From contig JADJMO010000038.1 in the NCBI GenBank assembly GCA_016709545.1, positions 17,177 through 81,176 of the forward strand: a stretch of DNA of 64,000 bases, given 5' to 3'. Shown here piece by piece: positions 34,557-43,858 of the stretch (the first letter of the stretch is position 1; the number at the start of each line of letters is the position of its first letter). This DNA comes from Myxococcales bacterium (GTDB taxonomy: Bacteria; Myxococcota_A; Polyangia; Polyangiales; JADJMO01). The position numbers were made by a program, and so were the translations under genes. Below the pieces are notes generated by a model, which saw nothing but the letters and a program-made list of their open reading frames with translations, was not told the origin of the DNA and ran no database searches.

Positions 34557-34943
34557 TCAGAGCTGCGCGAGCGCGGCGGAGAGCTTGTCGCGGACGGTCT
34601 TGGCGAGCTCGGCCAGCGCGGGCTCGGCGGAGGCGATGGTGCGCGTGGGGTCGATGGCGTGGACGACCGCGTGGCCGTCGTCGGCCTCGTAGACGACGAC
34701 GTTGCACGGGAGCATGACCCCCACCTCGAGGACGGCGGACAGCGCCTGGTGGGCCAGGGTCGGGTTGCACGCGCCGAGGATCTTGTAGCGGCGGAAGTCC
34801 ACGCCGAGCTTCTTCTTGAGGGTGGCGGCGATGTCGATCTCGGTGAGCACGCCGAAGCCCTGGGACGCCAGCGCCTCGGGGAGCTTGGCCAGGGCGGCGT
34901 CGAAGCCGAGGGTGAGGTGTCGCTCGAGGGTCGCGTTTTCCAT
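34557..34943 (-). CDS. DUF302-domain protein
   Basis: 128 aa, a stand-alone DUF302 domain: ASQGFGVLTEIDIAATLKKKLG, YKILGACNP and MLPCNVVVYE, with the two conserved cysteines. Cytosolic, no signal. The biochemical function of the family is not settled; the cysteines suggest redox or metal sensing. Lies between lnt and pal on the same strand. Confidence 0.85.
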   Translation of the reverse strand: MENATLERHLTLGFDAALAKLPEALASQGFGVLTEIDIAATLKKKLGVDFRRYKILGACNPTLAHQALSAVLEVGVMLPCNVVVYEADDGHAVVHAIDPTRTIASAEPALAELAKTVRDKLSAALAQL

Positions 34944-34982
34944 GCTGGGAGTGAGAGCCAGAATCGGGCCGCTGGGGTTCGG

Positions 34983-36513
34983 TCAGTCAGCGCTCGATCG
35001 CCGGTGCGTGACGGCGAGGACGAGACCGACGAGCGCCACCGCCACGCCGAGGGCGTCGCCCGTGGCCCCGTACAAGGTGCCACGCCTCCCGATCGGCGAG
35101 AGCACGCGCATCGGACCGTCTCCGCGCACGACGAGCCGCTGCCGTGTCACGACGTGGCCGCCGTCGTCGAACACCGCGGACTCGCCGGAGCTCGCGGCGC
35201 GAACCAGGGGCAACCCGAGCTCGCGCGCACGCCAGGCCGCCATCGCCGTGTGGTAGGGCACGATGTCGCTCCAGTCGTTGCTCGGCACGAGCAGGAGATC
35301 GGCGCGACCTCGCGCGGCCTGCCGCACCAGCTCGGGGTGATCGGCGTCGAAGCAGATCACCAGGGCGAGCCGCCCCACTGCGGTGGCGACGACGGGCACG
35401 ATGCCGGTGCCCGGTCGCGTCGCCTCCGCGCCGGGGACGGGACGCGCCTTGCTGTAGTCGGCAATGATCTCGCCGTTCGCGTCGATGATGAGCGCCTTGT
35501 TGTCGCTGAGCCGGACGCCCACCTGCTTCACGTTCAGCGTCATCACGACGACGACGCGGTGCTTCCGGGCGACGTCGCGGACGCGATCGACGAACGACTT
35601 CTCGTGGTGCACGAGCGCGACGCCGTTCGCCTCGGACCACACGACGAGGCGGGCGCCGGCGAGGGCCTCGCGCTCGGTCGCCTCCACCAGCGCGTTCTGC
35701 CGGGCCTCGAACCAGGCCGTCACGCCGGGCTCGAGGGCGGGAGGGATGCTGCGATTGAGCAGGTAGACGTCGACGAACGGGTTGTCGCCGTTGGTCATCG
35801 GGGTCTCGTACAGCGCCTTCCAGCCGCTCGGGTCGAAGATGATGGAGCGCTCGGAGAGCGGCTCGAAGAGCGCGCTGATCGCCACCTTGACCGGCGGGTT
35901 CCGGGGCGCGGCGGAGCGTGCCCGCCGACCAGACCGCGAAGGCGGTGACGACGAGAGCGATGCTCGCGCGCCGATGCTCACGTCCTTCGCGCACATACCA
36001 GCTCGCGGCCGCAGCGACGAAGCCGACGACGAAGGCCGCGCCATTGAGACCCGCGAAGGCCGCCAATCCTCCGATCGCGCCCTCGCCCGGGAGGGCGTAC
36101 GCGGTCGCTCCCCAGCTGCCGTAGGGGCTCAGCCAGCGCGTGGCGGTCTCGGTGAGCGCGAGCGCCGCGGGAAACGCGAGGACGGTCCACGCGCTCGACC
36201 GGCCGCGAGCGCAGGCGACGTGGGCGACGTACGGGAGGAGTCCGATGAGCGAGTACCCCACGGCCACGGCCACGTAGACGGGGAGCGGCGCGAGGATGTA
36301 CCCGCGCCACTGCGCCAGGAACGCGACCAGCTGGATGCCGAAGACCCACGCCAGGCCGACGCGCGGGCGGGTGCGCTCCAGCAGCTGGATCGCCAGGAAG
36401 GGCGCAGCGAACACGCACGGTGCCAGGGCGAGGCGCCCCGATGCGAAGGTCTGTGCGAGCAACGCGAGGACCGCGAGGACGGCGAGGAGACGCCGGTCCG
36501 GGGAGGAAGGCAT
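34983..36513 (-). CDS. lnt: Apolipoprotein N-acyltransferase, frameshifted
   Basis: N-terminal part (36513 to about 35905) encodes six membrane helices; the frame is lost at the G run 35903-35906 (C run on the coding strand) after GTLRRAP and resumes as RNPPVKVAISALFEPL in another frame to 34983. The second part holds the nitrilase-type triad: Glu in VVWSEANG, Lys in DYSKARPVPG and Cys in LVICFDADHP. One missing C explains the break. It transfers the third acyl chain to lipoproteins, fitting the many lipoproteins here and the downstream pal-tol genes. Confidence 0.85.
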
Positions 36514-36626
36514 GGGTCACCTCCGCGGCGGATTTTACCACCGTGCGATGCCGCGCAGATGCCCACGTCAGCCCGGTCGACGGTCGGTGACGATAGGAGG
36601 TGTGCCGGCTCCAAGGCGTGGGCGGA

Positions 36627-37016
36627 TCAGTCCTCGATCGCGTACTCGCGCATCCAGCCAGTGTTCTCGAGACCGCCCTCGACGAACAACCGGTCGCCGG
36701 ACGTCCAGCACGGCGTCTCCGCGATCGCGAAGGTGCCCCAGTCCACGCTGCGTCGGCCCCCGAACCACGACTCGAGGCGGAGGCGCGTCGGCTCCGGAGC
36801 GCGCTCGTGGAGGAGATAGGTCTCCGTTGCCCTCTCGTGGAGCACGGCGCGGTTGGCGCCACGACCGATCCACACGCACTCCGCGCCATCGAGGCCGCGG
36901 GCCCACGAGACCCCGGACACCTCGGAGACGACCGTCAGAGCGGCGGCCTGAACTCGATCCATCTCGGACGGAGGTGGCCCACCATCAAACGGGACAGCTG
37001 AACGGTCCAACGTCAC
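36627..37016 (-). CDS. Hypothetical protein
   Basis: 129 aa, beta-rich, no signal peptide or membrane segment; ends in a Trp-rich stretch (ESWFGGRRSVDWGTFAIAETPCWTSG). No family recognised. Start could instead be the internal Met at MDRVQAAALTV. It marks the beginning of the accessory region next to lnt. Confidence 0.45.
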   Translation of the reverse strand: MTLDRSAVPFDGGPPPSEMDRVQAAALTVVSEVSGVSWARGLDGAECVWIGRGANRAVLHERATETYLLHERAPEPTRLRLESWFGGRRSVDWGTFAIAETPCWTSGDRLFVEGGLENTGWMREYAIED

Positions 37017-37057
37017 GACCGCTCGCTACGGGTAGAGCCCCTCAAACCGCCGCCAGG

Positions 37058-37432
37058 CTAGGTCCATGCGTTGAACCGCTCGGGCCCCGATTGACGCCAC
37101 TCGAGATAACGTCCGGCCAATTCACCGAATCCATCTTCGCACAGATCCACCTTCTCACCATCTTCCGTGACGTACAAGAGGTGAAGGTGGCCATTGTCCA
37201 AGGCATCCATCAGCGTGAACAGCGTCTGATCCACGATGTCCGGAGCGACACTTCGAATCGTCTCGTCATCCAGGTCTCCCCAGCGTTTGGCCATCGCTGA
37301 GCGCGCCGGCACCTCCCTCTCGTCCGCCATCTGGAGGGCCTCGTCGCGAACGACCCGAACCAGCAATCGTCCGAACTCCTGCATGGCCGCCAGGCGTTTC
37401 TGCGCCGACAGCTTCTTCTTCGCGCTCACCAT
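37058..37432 (-). CDS. Hypothetical protein, immunity-like size and character
   Basis: 124 aa. Basic N-terminus (MVSAKKKLSAQKR), helical middle, acidic C-terminal half (DQTLFTLMDALDNGHLHLLYVTEDGEKVDLCEDGF). No family recognised; size, solubility and the cluster of similar small soluble genes nearby resemble immunity proteins of polymorphic toxin systems. That is inference. Confidence 0.5.
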   Translation of the reverse strand: MVSAKKKLSAQKRLAAMQEFGRLLVRVVRDEALQMADEREVPARSAMAKRWGDLDDETIRSVAPDIVDQTLFTLMDALDNGHLHLLYVTEDGEKVDLCEDGFGELAGRYLEWRQSGPERFNAWT

Positions 37433-37469
37433 TCACCTCCTGGTCGCTCGGGCTCGCCGAAGACGAAAG

Positions 37470-37530
37470 AGACTGTGCGTCGACATGGTCCGACAACCCC
37501 TGGAGGCTAGCTCTGAGGTCGGGTTGCGGC
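37470..37530. repeat. Diverged third trace of the island-end repeat
   Basis: GTCGACaTgGTCCGACA...GAGGCTAGCTC...GGTTGCGG matches the response-regulator start and upstream spacer of the 39.3 and 55.1 kb repeats; the minus-strand reading begins MSDHVDAQ against MSDYVDSQ. The tRNA part is missing. Identity is only moderate, so it may be an old integration scar. Confidence 0.45.
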
Positions 37531-37552
37531 CAGGTATTGGTTGTTGGAAGCT

Positions 37553-38410
37553 CTAGGCATCACTGCCCAGGTAGAGCGCCAGCGAGCCGAGATGTTCGCG
37601 AACAGAAGCGCGCGCTTCGCGAGCGAGAGCGCCCTGCCTGCGCCGCAGAGCCACGGCCGCGACGATCCTGACATTCTTGGATTCGTCCTCCGTTGCCGCC
37701 TTCACCAGCCGCGGCACCGCCAGCTCCTCCGGCCAGTCTCGAAGCGCTTCGACAGCTGCCTCGCGGACGGCGCCCTCAGGGTGCTCGGAGAGCTGCCCGA
37801 GTCGCCCCGAGTCGCCCACGGGCACCAGAAATGCCGCTGCTCTGAGCAGCATCCTCTGGCTCCTCTCGTCGACAGCGTGGCTGCTGAGCAGGGCATCGCA
37901 CCGGCCCGCATCGAAGACACCTCGAGGAAAGTCGGACAACGACAGCACCTCGCCATCGAAGTCGTCCGTTCGACCAGCTTCCGCCAGCTCAGATTGTAGA
38001 CCGAAGACTGCGCGGGTCGCCTCCACGAACCCGCTGAATCGCGGAACCGGATCAAGGTCGCTTGTGGAGAATAGCGTCACCAGATCGCACAATGGCCCGT
38101 CCGCGAACGTCGCCAGGAAGACGCCGTTGTCGTTCGTGGCAATCGGCACGACATGACGCACCAGTTCAGCGCGTGGTTCGACGATCTCCACCAGCAACGC
38201 CATTGCGTCTGCGACCTCGGACAGCCGGAGCAGCCGTAAGCCAAACGCGTCGGCCGGCTGCTGGCCGTCAGCGTGGAGGAGGAGGGATTCAGCCGTCGTG
38301 CCAATGGAACGACCCATGGCCGCCACCATGCGGTCCAAGGCGTTCCTCGAGCACGGCGGATTCAGCGGGCTTTTGGCAGTCCATGGAGTCAAGTCCTCGA
38401 TCTGAACCAT
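37553..38410 (-). CDS. SMI1/KNR4-like protein with HEAT-like C-terminus
   Basis: 285 aa. Residues about 85-150 read NDNGVFLATFADGPLCDLVTLFSTSDLDPVPRFSGFVEATRAVF, resembling the C-terminal part of SUKH (SMI1/KNR4) immunity domains. Residues about 190-270 are two HEAT-like helical hairpins (EGAVREAAVEALRDWPEELAVPRLVKAATEDESKNVRIVAAVAL). Probably an orphan immunity-type protein. It starts 3 nt after the upstream gene's stop, in an operon. Confidence 0.5.
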   Translation of the reverse strand: MVQIEDLTPWTAKSPLNPPCSRNALDRMVAAMGRSIGTTAESLLLHADGQQPADAFGLRLLRLSEVADAMALLVEIVEPRAELVRHVVPIATNDNGVFLATFADGPLCDLVTLFSTSDLDPVPRFSGFVEATRAVFGLQSELAEAGRTDDFDGEVLSLSDFPRGVFDAGRCDALLSSHAVDERSQRMLLRAAAFLVPVGDSGRLGQLSEHPEGAVREAAVEALRDWPEELAVPRLVKAATEDESKNVRIVAAVALRRRQGALAREARASVREHLGSLALYLGSDA

Positions 38411-38413
38411 CCA

Positions 38414-39046
38414 TCACCGCCCTTTCGACTCGCAGGTGCGTTCTTCCTTGCCGCATGCCTTCAGATACAGCTCGCGAAGCTCAAGCTCGGCCTCGGCGTC
38501 CTGTGACCCGACCAGTCTGAGGGCGCTACGCCCCAGAATCGTAGCCGCTTCGAAGCGACGTGTCGGTTCGAGATGGCCTGCAGAAGCGACGCTCAGAAGT
38601 CCCACGACCAGCGGGCCCGGGGTCACTGGACAGATCGAAGCGGTCCACTTGTTCACCACCGACGCCCAGTCGACTTGAAAGTGAGTGAGGAGCAGTTCGA
38701 TGAGCTGTGCGGACTGGGCGGAGAGCAAGGCAGACCATTCGCCGTCCGCTTCGAAGGAGAACCAGCGAGCCCGGTCGGTCAGATAGAGCCTCGCCGTACA
38801 TCCGTCATCGCTACCATCCCAGAGGTAGACCGCGCGCACCATGGGCGCGCCCTCATCGAGTGCTCGCGTGCACTCGTCGATGTCTTCCAGATTGGCGCGT
38901 CGCTGAGCGTCTTCCAGAGAGACGCCACAGTACTTCCAATCACGCGGGAACCCCCTGTCCGCGTACCCTCGCAGCAGACCGGAGAAGGCCATAGCAATGG
39001 CTCGGACATCGACCATTTCCGCGGCAATCTGCGCAACAATTCGCAT
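38414..39046 (-). CDS. Hypothetical protein, first gene of an immunity-like pair
   Basis: 210 aa, soluble; N-terminal half has IDECTRALDEGAPMVRAVYLWDGSDDGCTARLYLTDRARWFSFEADGE, a beta pattern seen in immunity proteins; the C-terminal half is helical. No family recognised. Its 5' end lies directly beside the decayed response-regulator copy at 39.06-39.29 kb, so it was probably brought in by an earlier insertion at the same site. Confidence 0.48.
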   Translation of the reverse strand: MRIVAQIAAEMVDVRAIAMAFSGLLRGYADRGFPRDWKYCGVSLEDAQRRANLEDIDECTRALDEGAPMVRAVYLWDGSDDGCTARLYLTDRARWFSFEADGEWSALLSAQSAQLIELLLTHFQVDWASVVNKWTASICPVTPGPLVVGLLSVASAGHLEPTRRFEAATILGRSALRLVGSQDAEAELELRELYLKACGKEERTCESKGR

Positions 39047-39059
39047 CGAGCAGAAATCC

Positions 39060-39285
39060 CCTATGACAACTCGACGACCGCCCGCGACGACCAGCGCCTT
39101 CGACGCGAGACACCCGCAGTGCTCGTCGCGAGCGCTCCGCGGCCTCGCCCAGCAACGCTGGCTGATGCTCGCTGACCAGGATCGCGAGCGCTAGGACTCG
39201 CGGCTCCGAGCACGCTGCAGGGGTCCGGCTGCGTGGCGCGAACGGCACGCCGCCCCGGATCGAAGGCTGCGAGTCGACGTACCCC
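39060..39285 (-). pseudogene. Decayed copy of the LuxR-type response regulator gene
   Basis: Nucleotide-level remnant of the intact gene at 54445-55104. It begins MSGYVDSQPSIR (intact: MSDYVDSQPSIR), loses about 170 bp of the receiver, resumes with LAILVSEHQPALLGEAAE (intact: PAILVSGELQPALLGEAAE), and fades after a stretch still matching GTCTC.CG..GAAGGCGCTGGTCG. Internal deletions and frameshifts show it is non-functional. Confidence 0.75.
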
Positions 39286-39374
39286 GACACCCGCCGAGGC
39301 TAGCTCAGGCGTCGGAGGGTTGCGGTGGTGGGCGCAGAGGGACTTGAACCCCCGACTTCAACCGTGTGAAGGTC
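39255..39374. repeat. Direct repeat copy 1: island end with 3' part of tRNA-Val
   Basis: 120 bp identical at 114 positions to 55069-55188. It contains the start of the response-regulator gene, a spacer, the CCA end and the 3' 46 nt of tRNA-Val (39329-39374, minus strand) up to the anticodon arm, where the match stops abruptly. This is what an attachment site left by integration into a tRNA gene looks like. Confidence 0.8.
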
Positions 39375-39455
39375 CCAAAGGAGGGGACCAGCCGTTACGG
39401 AGTGGCTGATTTTCCCACGAATATCGTTCCCGGCGTGACCCAGGCGTTCCAGCCG

Positions 39456-39716
39456 TCACGGGGGAGTGGGCAGGAAAGTGGGCAGGGCTAAGGCCGAGGT
39501 GGGCAGGGTCGTGTTCGTCGGGCCCCAGATCGCCCCTCCAACTCCTGACGCTGTGCTTGCGGCATGGGCCGCGCAGCACGAACCGTCCGCGAAGAGGATC
39601 GGTCTGCAGGCGGCGACGCACGTCGGGCGGCCCTGGTCGGTCGCGCTGCCCGAGCTGGAGCTGCACGCGAGGGCGATGAGCGAGAGCGAAAACCCGGAGG
39701 GCCGCGGCGCACTCAC
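39456..39716 (-). CDS. Small Cys-containing lipoprotein, possibly truncated
   Basis: 86 aa from GTG at 39716. Signal and lipobox GFSLSLIALACSSSSG, then GRPTCVAACRPILFADGSCCAAH with five cysteines. Ends in a low-complexity tail close to the island end, suggesting a 3' truncation. Only weak ribosome site. Confidence 0.35.
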   Translation of the reverse strand: MSAPRPSGFSLSLIALACSSSSGSATDQGRPTCVAACRPILFADGSCCAAHAASTASGVGGAIWGPTNTTLPTSALALPTFLPTPP

Positions 39717-39785
39717 ATGATCGGCCCGCGCGTGACGGCGACGCTGCTCGCAGCCTCGCCGCTTGCGCCCAGTTCGGCTCGTGTC

Positions 39786-39802
39786 CGGACAGGCAATGTC
39801 CG
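39786..39802. promoter_or_regulatory. 17-bp palindrome CGGACA-N5-TGTCCG upstream of gajA
   Basis: CGGACA (39786-39791), spacer ggcaa, TGTCCG (39797-39802). The downstream edge is 51 nt before the gajA GTG. The same half-sites and spacing occur at 52293-52309 upstream of the SNF2 operon. Probable operator or activator site shared by both. Confidence 0.65.
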
Positions 39803-39841
39803 AGGATGGCTTTCGACGCAGGTACTTGCCCGTGAGCGAGG

Positions 39842-39847
39842 TACCCT
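39842..39847 (+). promoter_or_regulatory. -10-like box of a near-leaderless gajA transcript
   Basis: TACCCT fits TAnnnT and ends 6 nt before the GTG at 39854; no Shine-Dalgarno sequence is present. The SNF2 operon has the same GTACCCTC string at the equivalent place. Confidence 0.45.
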
Positions 39848-39853
39848 CTTCGC

Positions 39854-40897
39854 GTGCGCATCGAGCGAGTCCGCGTCCGCAACCTGCGAGCACTCGAGGA
39901 CGTCGAGGTCGGGCTCGACCCAAACCTCACCGTTGTCATCGGTGCGAACAACGCTGGAAAGACGACGCTGCTAGATGCAATCGGCGCCGTGGTGTCCTAC
40001 TCCGGACGAGTCCCGTTCACTGAGCTCGACTTCCGAAGCACGTCGGCGAGCAGCGATCTGCGCGACGCGCCGCCGATTGTCATCGACCTCTGGTTGGCGC
40101 CACCCAGCGGTCAGCAGCGATTCGAATCGGGCGCCGTCGCCCCCGTGACCCCCCAGATCGTTGGCGACGGCGAGCGCGTTCTACTTCGCCTCGAGGTCCT
40201 CCTTGTGCCCGACGCCAGCACGTCGGCCCCCGATCTGACGGCACGGTTGGTCCTCCTCAGGCCCGATGGTTCCGAGATCGAGGAGACGGTCCGCAGCGCG
40301 TTCCCCTTCCGCGATCAGCTTCCGTTCCGAGCTTTCGGACCAGACCGTGACCTCCGTCGTGGGCTCGGCGGTCGCTGGTCGGACTGGGGGACGCTGCTGG
40401 CAGAGGCGCGGCCGGATCCCCCAACCACTGCGGCAGCGCTCGAGCTGCTTCGGCAGGGAAGCGACAAGCTCGTGAGCGGAACCCCACTGATCGGTGAACT
40501 CGCTGAGTCGCTGTCGAGGATCGGACCGGTCCTCGGACTTCCAAGCAACACGGTAGTCACCCTGAGCGCGGCTCCTCGCGACGTCGACGAGATGTTGCGT
40601 GCCCTCGCTATCGATGTGACGTCGCCGGCAGACCAGAGAGGCTTCGGCGCCGATCGGCACGGCTTGGGAACCCAAGGGGCGCTGCTCTTCGGAATCTACG
40701 CGCACCAGGTCGAACGACTTTCAAAGCGCGACCGCGTGCGCCCCATCCTCACCATCGAGGAACCGGAGGCGCACCTTCATCCAACCGCACAGCGAGCCAT
40801 GGCCGGTCGACTCTCGGGCATGCCGGGTCAAGTGATCGCCAGTTCGCACTCGCCCGAGCTCTTGCTCACCGGCTCGGTGATCCTACTCGAACCGTGA
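39854..40897 (+). CDS. gajA: GajA-like OLD-family nuclease, ATPase part
   Basis: 347 aa. ABC/OLD ATPase: Walker A GANNAGKTTLLDAI (residues 31-44), HGLGTQGALLFGIYA (signature region), Walker B ILTIEEPEAHLHP, and the switch histidine SSHSPELL. The frame is stopped by TGA at 40895-40897 and continues in the same frame as the next entry, which carries the rest of a TOPRIM domain. In Gabija, GajA is one polypeptide of about 580 aa (ATPase plus TOPRIM) beside a UvrD-type helicase, as here. The nonsense codon (C-to-T change of CGA is the simplest explanation) splits the gene. GTG start without ribosome site; probably leaderless. Confidence 0.78.
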   Translation: MRIERVRVRNLRALEDVEVGLDPNLTVVIGANNAGKTTLLDAIGAVVSYSGRVPFTELDFRSTSASSDLRDAPPIVIDLWLAPPSGQQRFESGAVAPVTPQIVGDGERVLLRLEVLLVPDASTSAPDLTARLVLLRPDGSEIEETVRSAFPFRDQLPFRAFGPDRDLRRGLGGRWSDWGTLLAEARPDPPTTAAALELLRQGSDKLVSGTPLIGELAESLSRIGPVLGLPSNTVVTLSAAPRDVDEMLRALAIDVTSPADQRGFGADRHGLGTQGALLFGIYAHQVERLSKRDRVRPILTIEEPEAHLHPTAQRAMAGRLSGMPGQVIASSHSPELLLTGSVILLEP

Positions 40898-41464
40898 ATG
40901 GCCAGGCGCGCGCCTTCAGTGTCCCAGGTGACCACCGATTCGTCGGGTGACGGTGCCATTCTGAAGCTTCGCGCGTTCTTCATGGCTCTCGGGCTCCCTG
41001 TGGTCGTCGTCTGCGACCACGACGTCGAGACACGTATCGATTCCCTTCTCGCCACCGTCGACCCGGAAGGCAGTGGCAGCCCAACGGACCGCCTCGAGCG
41101 CCACGGTGTGTTCACGCCGGGTGTCGGCATGAACGTGGAGTGCCTTCTGTGCGCAAACGCACCCGACGTGGTCGAGGCCATCCTCGCCGAGGACGGAACG
41201 CCTTACGCGGAGCTTCGTGCGAGTGACGATAGGGTTCCGAAGAACCAGAGGAGGCGCATCTCGCTCCGAGGTGGCGGCGAAGCTCCGGAGACGGTCGCGG
41301 AGTGTTCCGATGACGACGCCCGTGTGGTGCTCTTGGCACGGGCGAAGTCGGAGATCGTGCGAGTGTTCGCCCGGCTGACCGCGAACGGCACGGATGGCAC
41401 TCGCGTGCCGGACTGCTATCGTAGAGCAGTCGAGCGGGCCGTGGAGAACGCCCGGAATCCCTGA
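40898..41464 (+). CDS. gajA: GajA-like nuclease, TOPRIM part after in-frame stop
   Basis: 188 aa, same frame as the ATPase part and separated only by the TGA. VVVVCDHDVE is the TOPRIM acidic motif, and ARAKSEIVRVFARLTANGTDGTRVP matches the conserved lysine region at the end of OLD/GajA nucleases. The glutamate-bearing first TOPRIM strand expected before it is missing: after SQVTTDSSGDGAILKLRAFF there is no VEGxxD motif, so 30-40 residues appear deleted. Even if the stop were read through, nuclease activity is doubtful. The stop overlaps the next gene's start (ATGA/TGATGG). Confidence 0.65.
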   Translation: MARRAPSVSQVTTDSSGDGAILKLRAFFMALGLPVVVVCDHDVETRIDSLLATVDPEGSGSPTDRLERHGVFTPGVGMNVECLLCANAPDVVEAILAEDGTPYAELRASDDRVPKNQRRRISLRGGGEAPETVAECSDDDARVVLLARAKSEIVRVFARLTANGTDGTRVPDCYRRAVERAVENARNP

Positions 41465-43858
41465 TGGTCGCAGCGCCCCGCCCTTTGGACCCCCTCGCGA
41501 GCTTCGGTCTCGACCAGGAGCGTTCCCGAGTCGCGCGCACGACGGACCGGCACGTCCTTCTGCTCGCAGGTCCGGGAGCGGGCAAGACCCACCTGCTCAC
41601 CGCCCATGCTGCCTGGCTCGCCCACCTCGGCGACGGTCGTGGTCATGCTCACGTTCTCCAACAAGGCGGCCGCCGAGATGCGCGCCCGTGTCGACGCAGC
41701 AGTGTCCCGCAGCGACAGTCGTCGTGTGGTTGCCCAGACACTCCACGCGCACGCGATGTCGCTCCTGCGAGCCCATGGGCAGCACCTCGGTCTTCCGGCC
41801 AGCACGGACATCCTCGAGAAGGCCGACGTCCAGGCGCTGGCCGATGGGTTGGCGCGAGAACATCGGGTCGCTGCACTCGACGACTTCGCGGACCGTTTCG
41901 AACGCTTTCAACGCCGGGGGGGGCGAGTCGATGCCGCGATGGTCCCGCCGTTGGTCGCCCTCGTAGTCGCGGAGATGCGACGGCGAGGTCGGTTCGACTG
42001 GAACACCTGCATTCGACTCGCAACCGAACTGTTGATCACGCGCGAAGCAGTCAGTCGTACGGTTCGGCACCACGAGCGCTTCGTTCTCCTGGACGAGGCG
42101 CAGGATTGCGATGCGGCACAGCTCGCCTTCGTCGACGCACTGGTCGGCGGTCCGAAGGGCAGCACGCACCTGTGCATCGCGATGGACGCAGACCAGAGCC
42201 TCTACAAGTTCCGCGACGCAGACCCCGACAAGGTCCTTGGCTGGGCAAAGACGTACCAGCCACAGCCCGTCGAGCTAACGGAAAATCATCGGTGTGCCCC
42301 ACGCATCCAGGCCTTGGCAAGCCGAGTAATCGAGCGTCCCTATGGAGGTGGTGTCGATCCAGGCGTCGCCCGCTGGCTTTCGAGTCCTGACGAGACGGCC
42401 GAGGCTCGAATGGTATGCGACCAGATAGTCGCTGCATGTCGTCGGATGTTGCCCGACCGCATCGCGGTGCTCTCACGTCGCCGGGCTCGTCTGAACGCGC
42501 TCGAGGCAGCACTGCGGGCTGCAGGCGTGCCGGTGCGCAGCGACGCTGCGCCGCTGGACCGTCGAGGGCAAATCGTCGCCCTCGGGGTGGAGTTCCTCGC
42601 CACCTTGGACGAGGGTCGCCCGGCTCGATTCTCAGCTCGACCCTTTCTTGAGGCCCTACCAGGCATTGGAACGAATCTGGACGAGCGTATCGCAGAGGCC
42701 GATGCGCAGGGCGTTCACTTCGGCGAGTTGCTTGACGTTCCTGAATGGCTCGAGATGAGGCGCTGGCTCGAAGCGCCTCGAGCGCCTGAGGAGATCGTCC
42801 GGCGGCTGGCGCAGCTCGCAAACATGACTCTCGAGGACGGAGACGACATCCTCGCGTTGGCGCGCGAAGAGCACACCTTCAAGTCTTTTGTGCGCACGCT
42901 CCGAGCACCCACGCGTGGGGCGTCTGCGGCCGGTGTCGTGCTGACCACCTTCCACGGGGCTAAGGGCCTCGAGTTCGACCTGGTGGTGGTGCTCGGCTGC
43001 GAAGACGGCGTCATCCCTGACTGGCGCAGCCGCGAGCCAGCCGACGTGCTCGCCGACCGTAGGGCGCTCTACGTGGCGCTCACGAGAGCGGCGCACGAGG
43101 TCGTGTTGACCGGTGTCACGCGCAACCAGTCTGGCGTCGCGCAGAATCCCTCGCGCTTCGTGCCCGTGGCGGACGACCCACTCTGGTCGACCGTTTCAAA
43201 CCAACTAAATCCTGGTCCGTCTTCGTCGTGTGCCTTCTGGGCGGCGCCCCTTCGCGTCGTAGTCGGTCTTGACGACCGCGTCGTCACCGTCGACCGCCGG
43301 ACTCGTCGCCAGCGTACCAACCGAGAATCCCACGTTCACATGGCCCACGTAGAACCAAAGCAGGCGACCTTCTGGCCCGTCAGCGTGACGACCAGCCCAT
43401 TCTCGCCGAGCGCCGCATCCTTCGCGTCGGCGGCGTACACTTCTGCGTCGCCGTGCAAGCGCAGAGCGGTGACCCGACCTCCGGCGAGCAGAAGCGCCGC
43501 TTGCGGCGCGACGAGAAGCTTCGAGACACGCGCGGGCAACTCGACGCGGCGCGACGGAGGACCGGCTGGACCGAGCCAGACGATCGCGTGTGCCCACTCG
43601 CGTCCTTCCCGTAGGAGTTCGTGCGAAGAACCCACGCCAACCGCTTCTTCGACGGCAACCACGTGCGGAGTCATAGAATCACCGTTGTTGGCCGCTGCTG
43701 CCTCCACGATGCCCACTTCGCCGAGCGACCGACGGGCATGCCTGCCCTTCGAATCGACCTCGAACAGATGTCTTCCCTGCCCGATGAGCAGGCGGTCTCC
43801 CACAGTTGCGAGCGAAGCAACGGGAAAGTCCTCGCTCAGGTTGGCCACCAGCGCATGA
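41464..43858 (+). CDS. gajB: GajB-like UvrD/Rep-type helicase, frameshifted near N-terminus
   Basis: Starts MVAAPRPLDPLASFGLDQERSRVA with Walker A AGPGAGKTHLL; the frame is lost near 41625 and continues in the frame open from 41606 (VVVMLTFSNKAAAEMRARV). The rest has all superfamily 1 motifs: LDEAQDCDAAQ, AMDADQSLYKFRDA, ENHRCAPRI, TTFHGAKGLEFDLVVVLG, ALYVALTRA. Helicase homology ends near PSRFVPVADD (about 43170); the open frame beyond to 43858 is antisense to a decayed lipoprotein gene and is probably not coding. Directly coupled to gajA, which identifies a Gabija locus. In Gabija, GajB acts with GajA to cut phage DNA. Confidence 0.75.

Noticed and set aside
37470..37530. True attachment site
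   Set aside because: It lacks any tRNA sequence; listed only as a possible old scar.
40895..40897. TGA in gajA as a selenocysteine or read-through codon
   Set aside because: Not at a catalytic position, no stem-loop insertion element noticed, and the following TOPRIM part is itself defective; a nonsense change is simpler.
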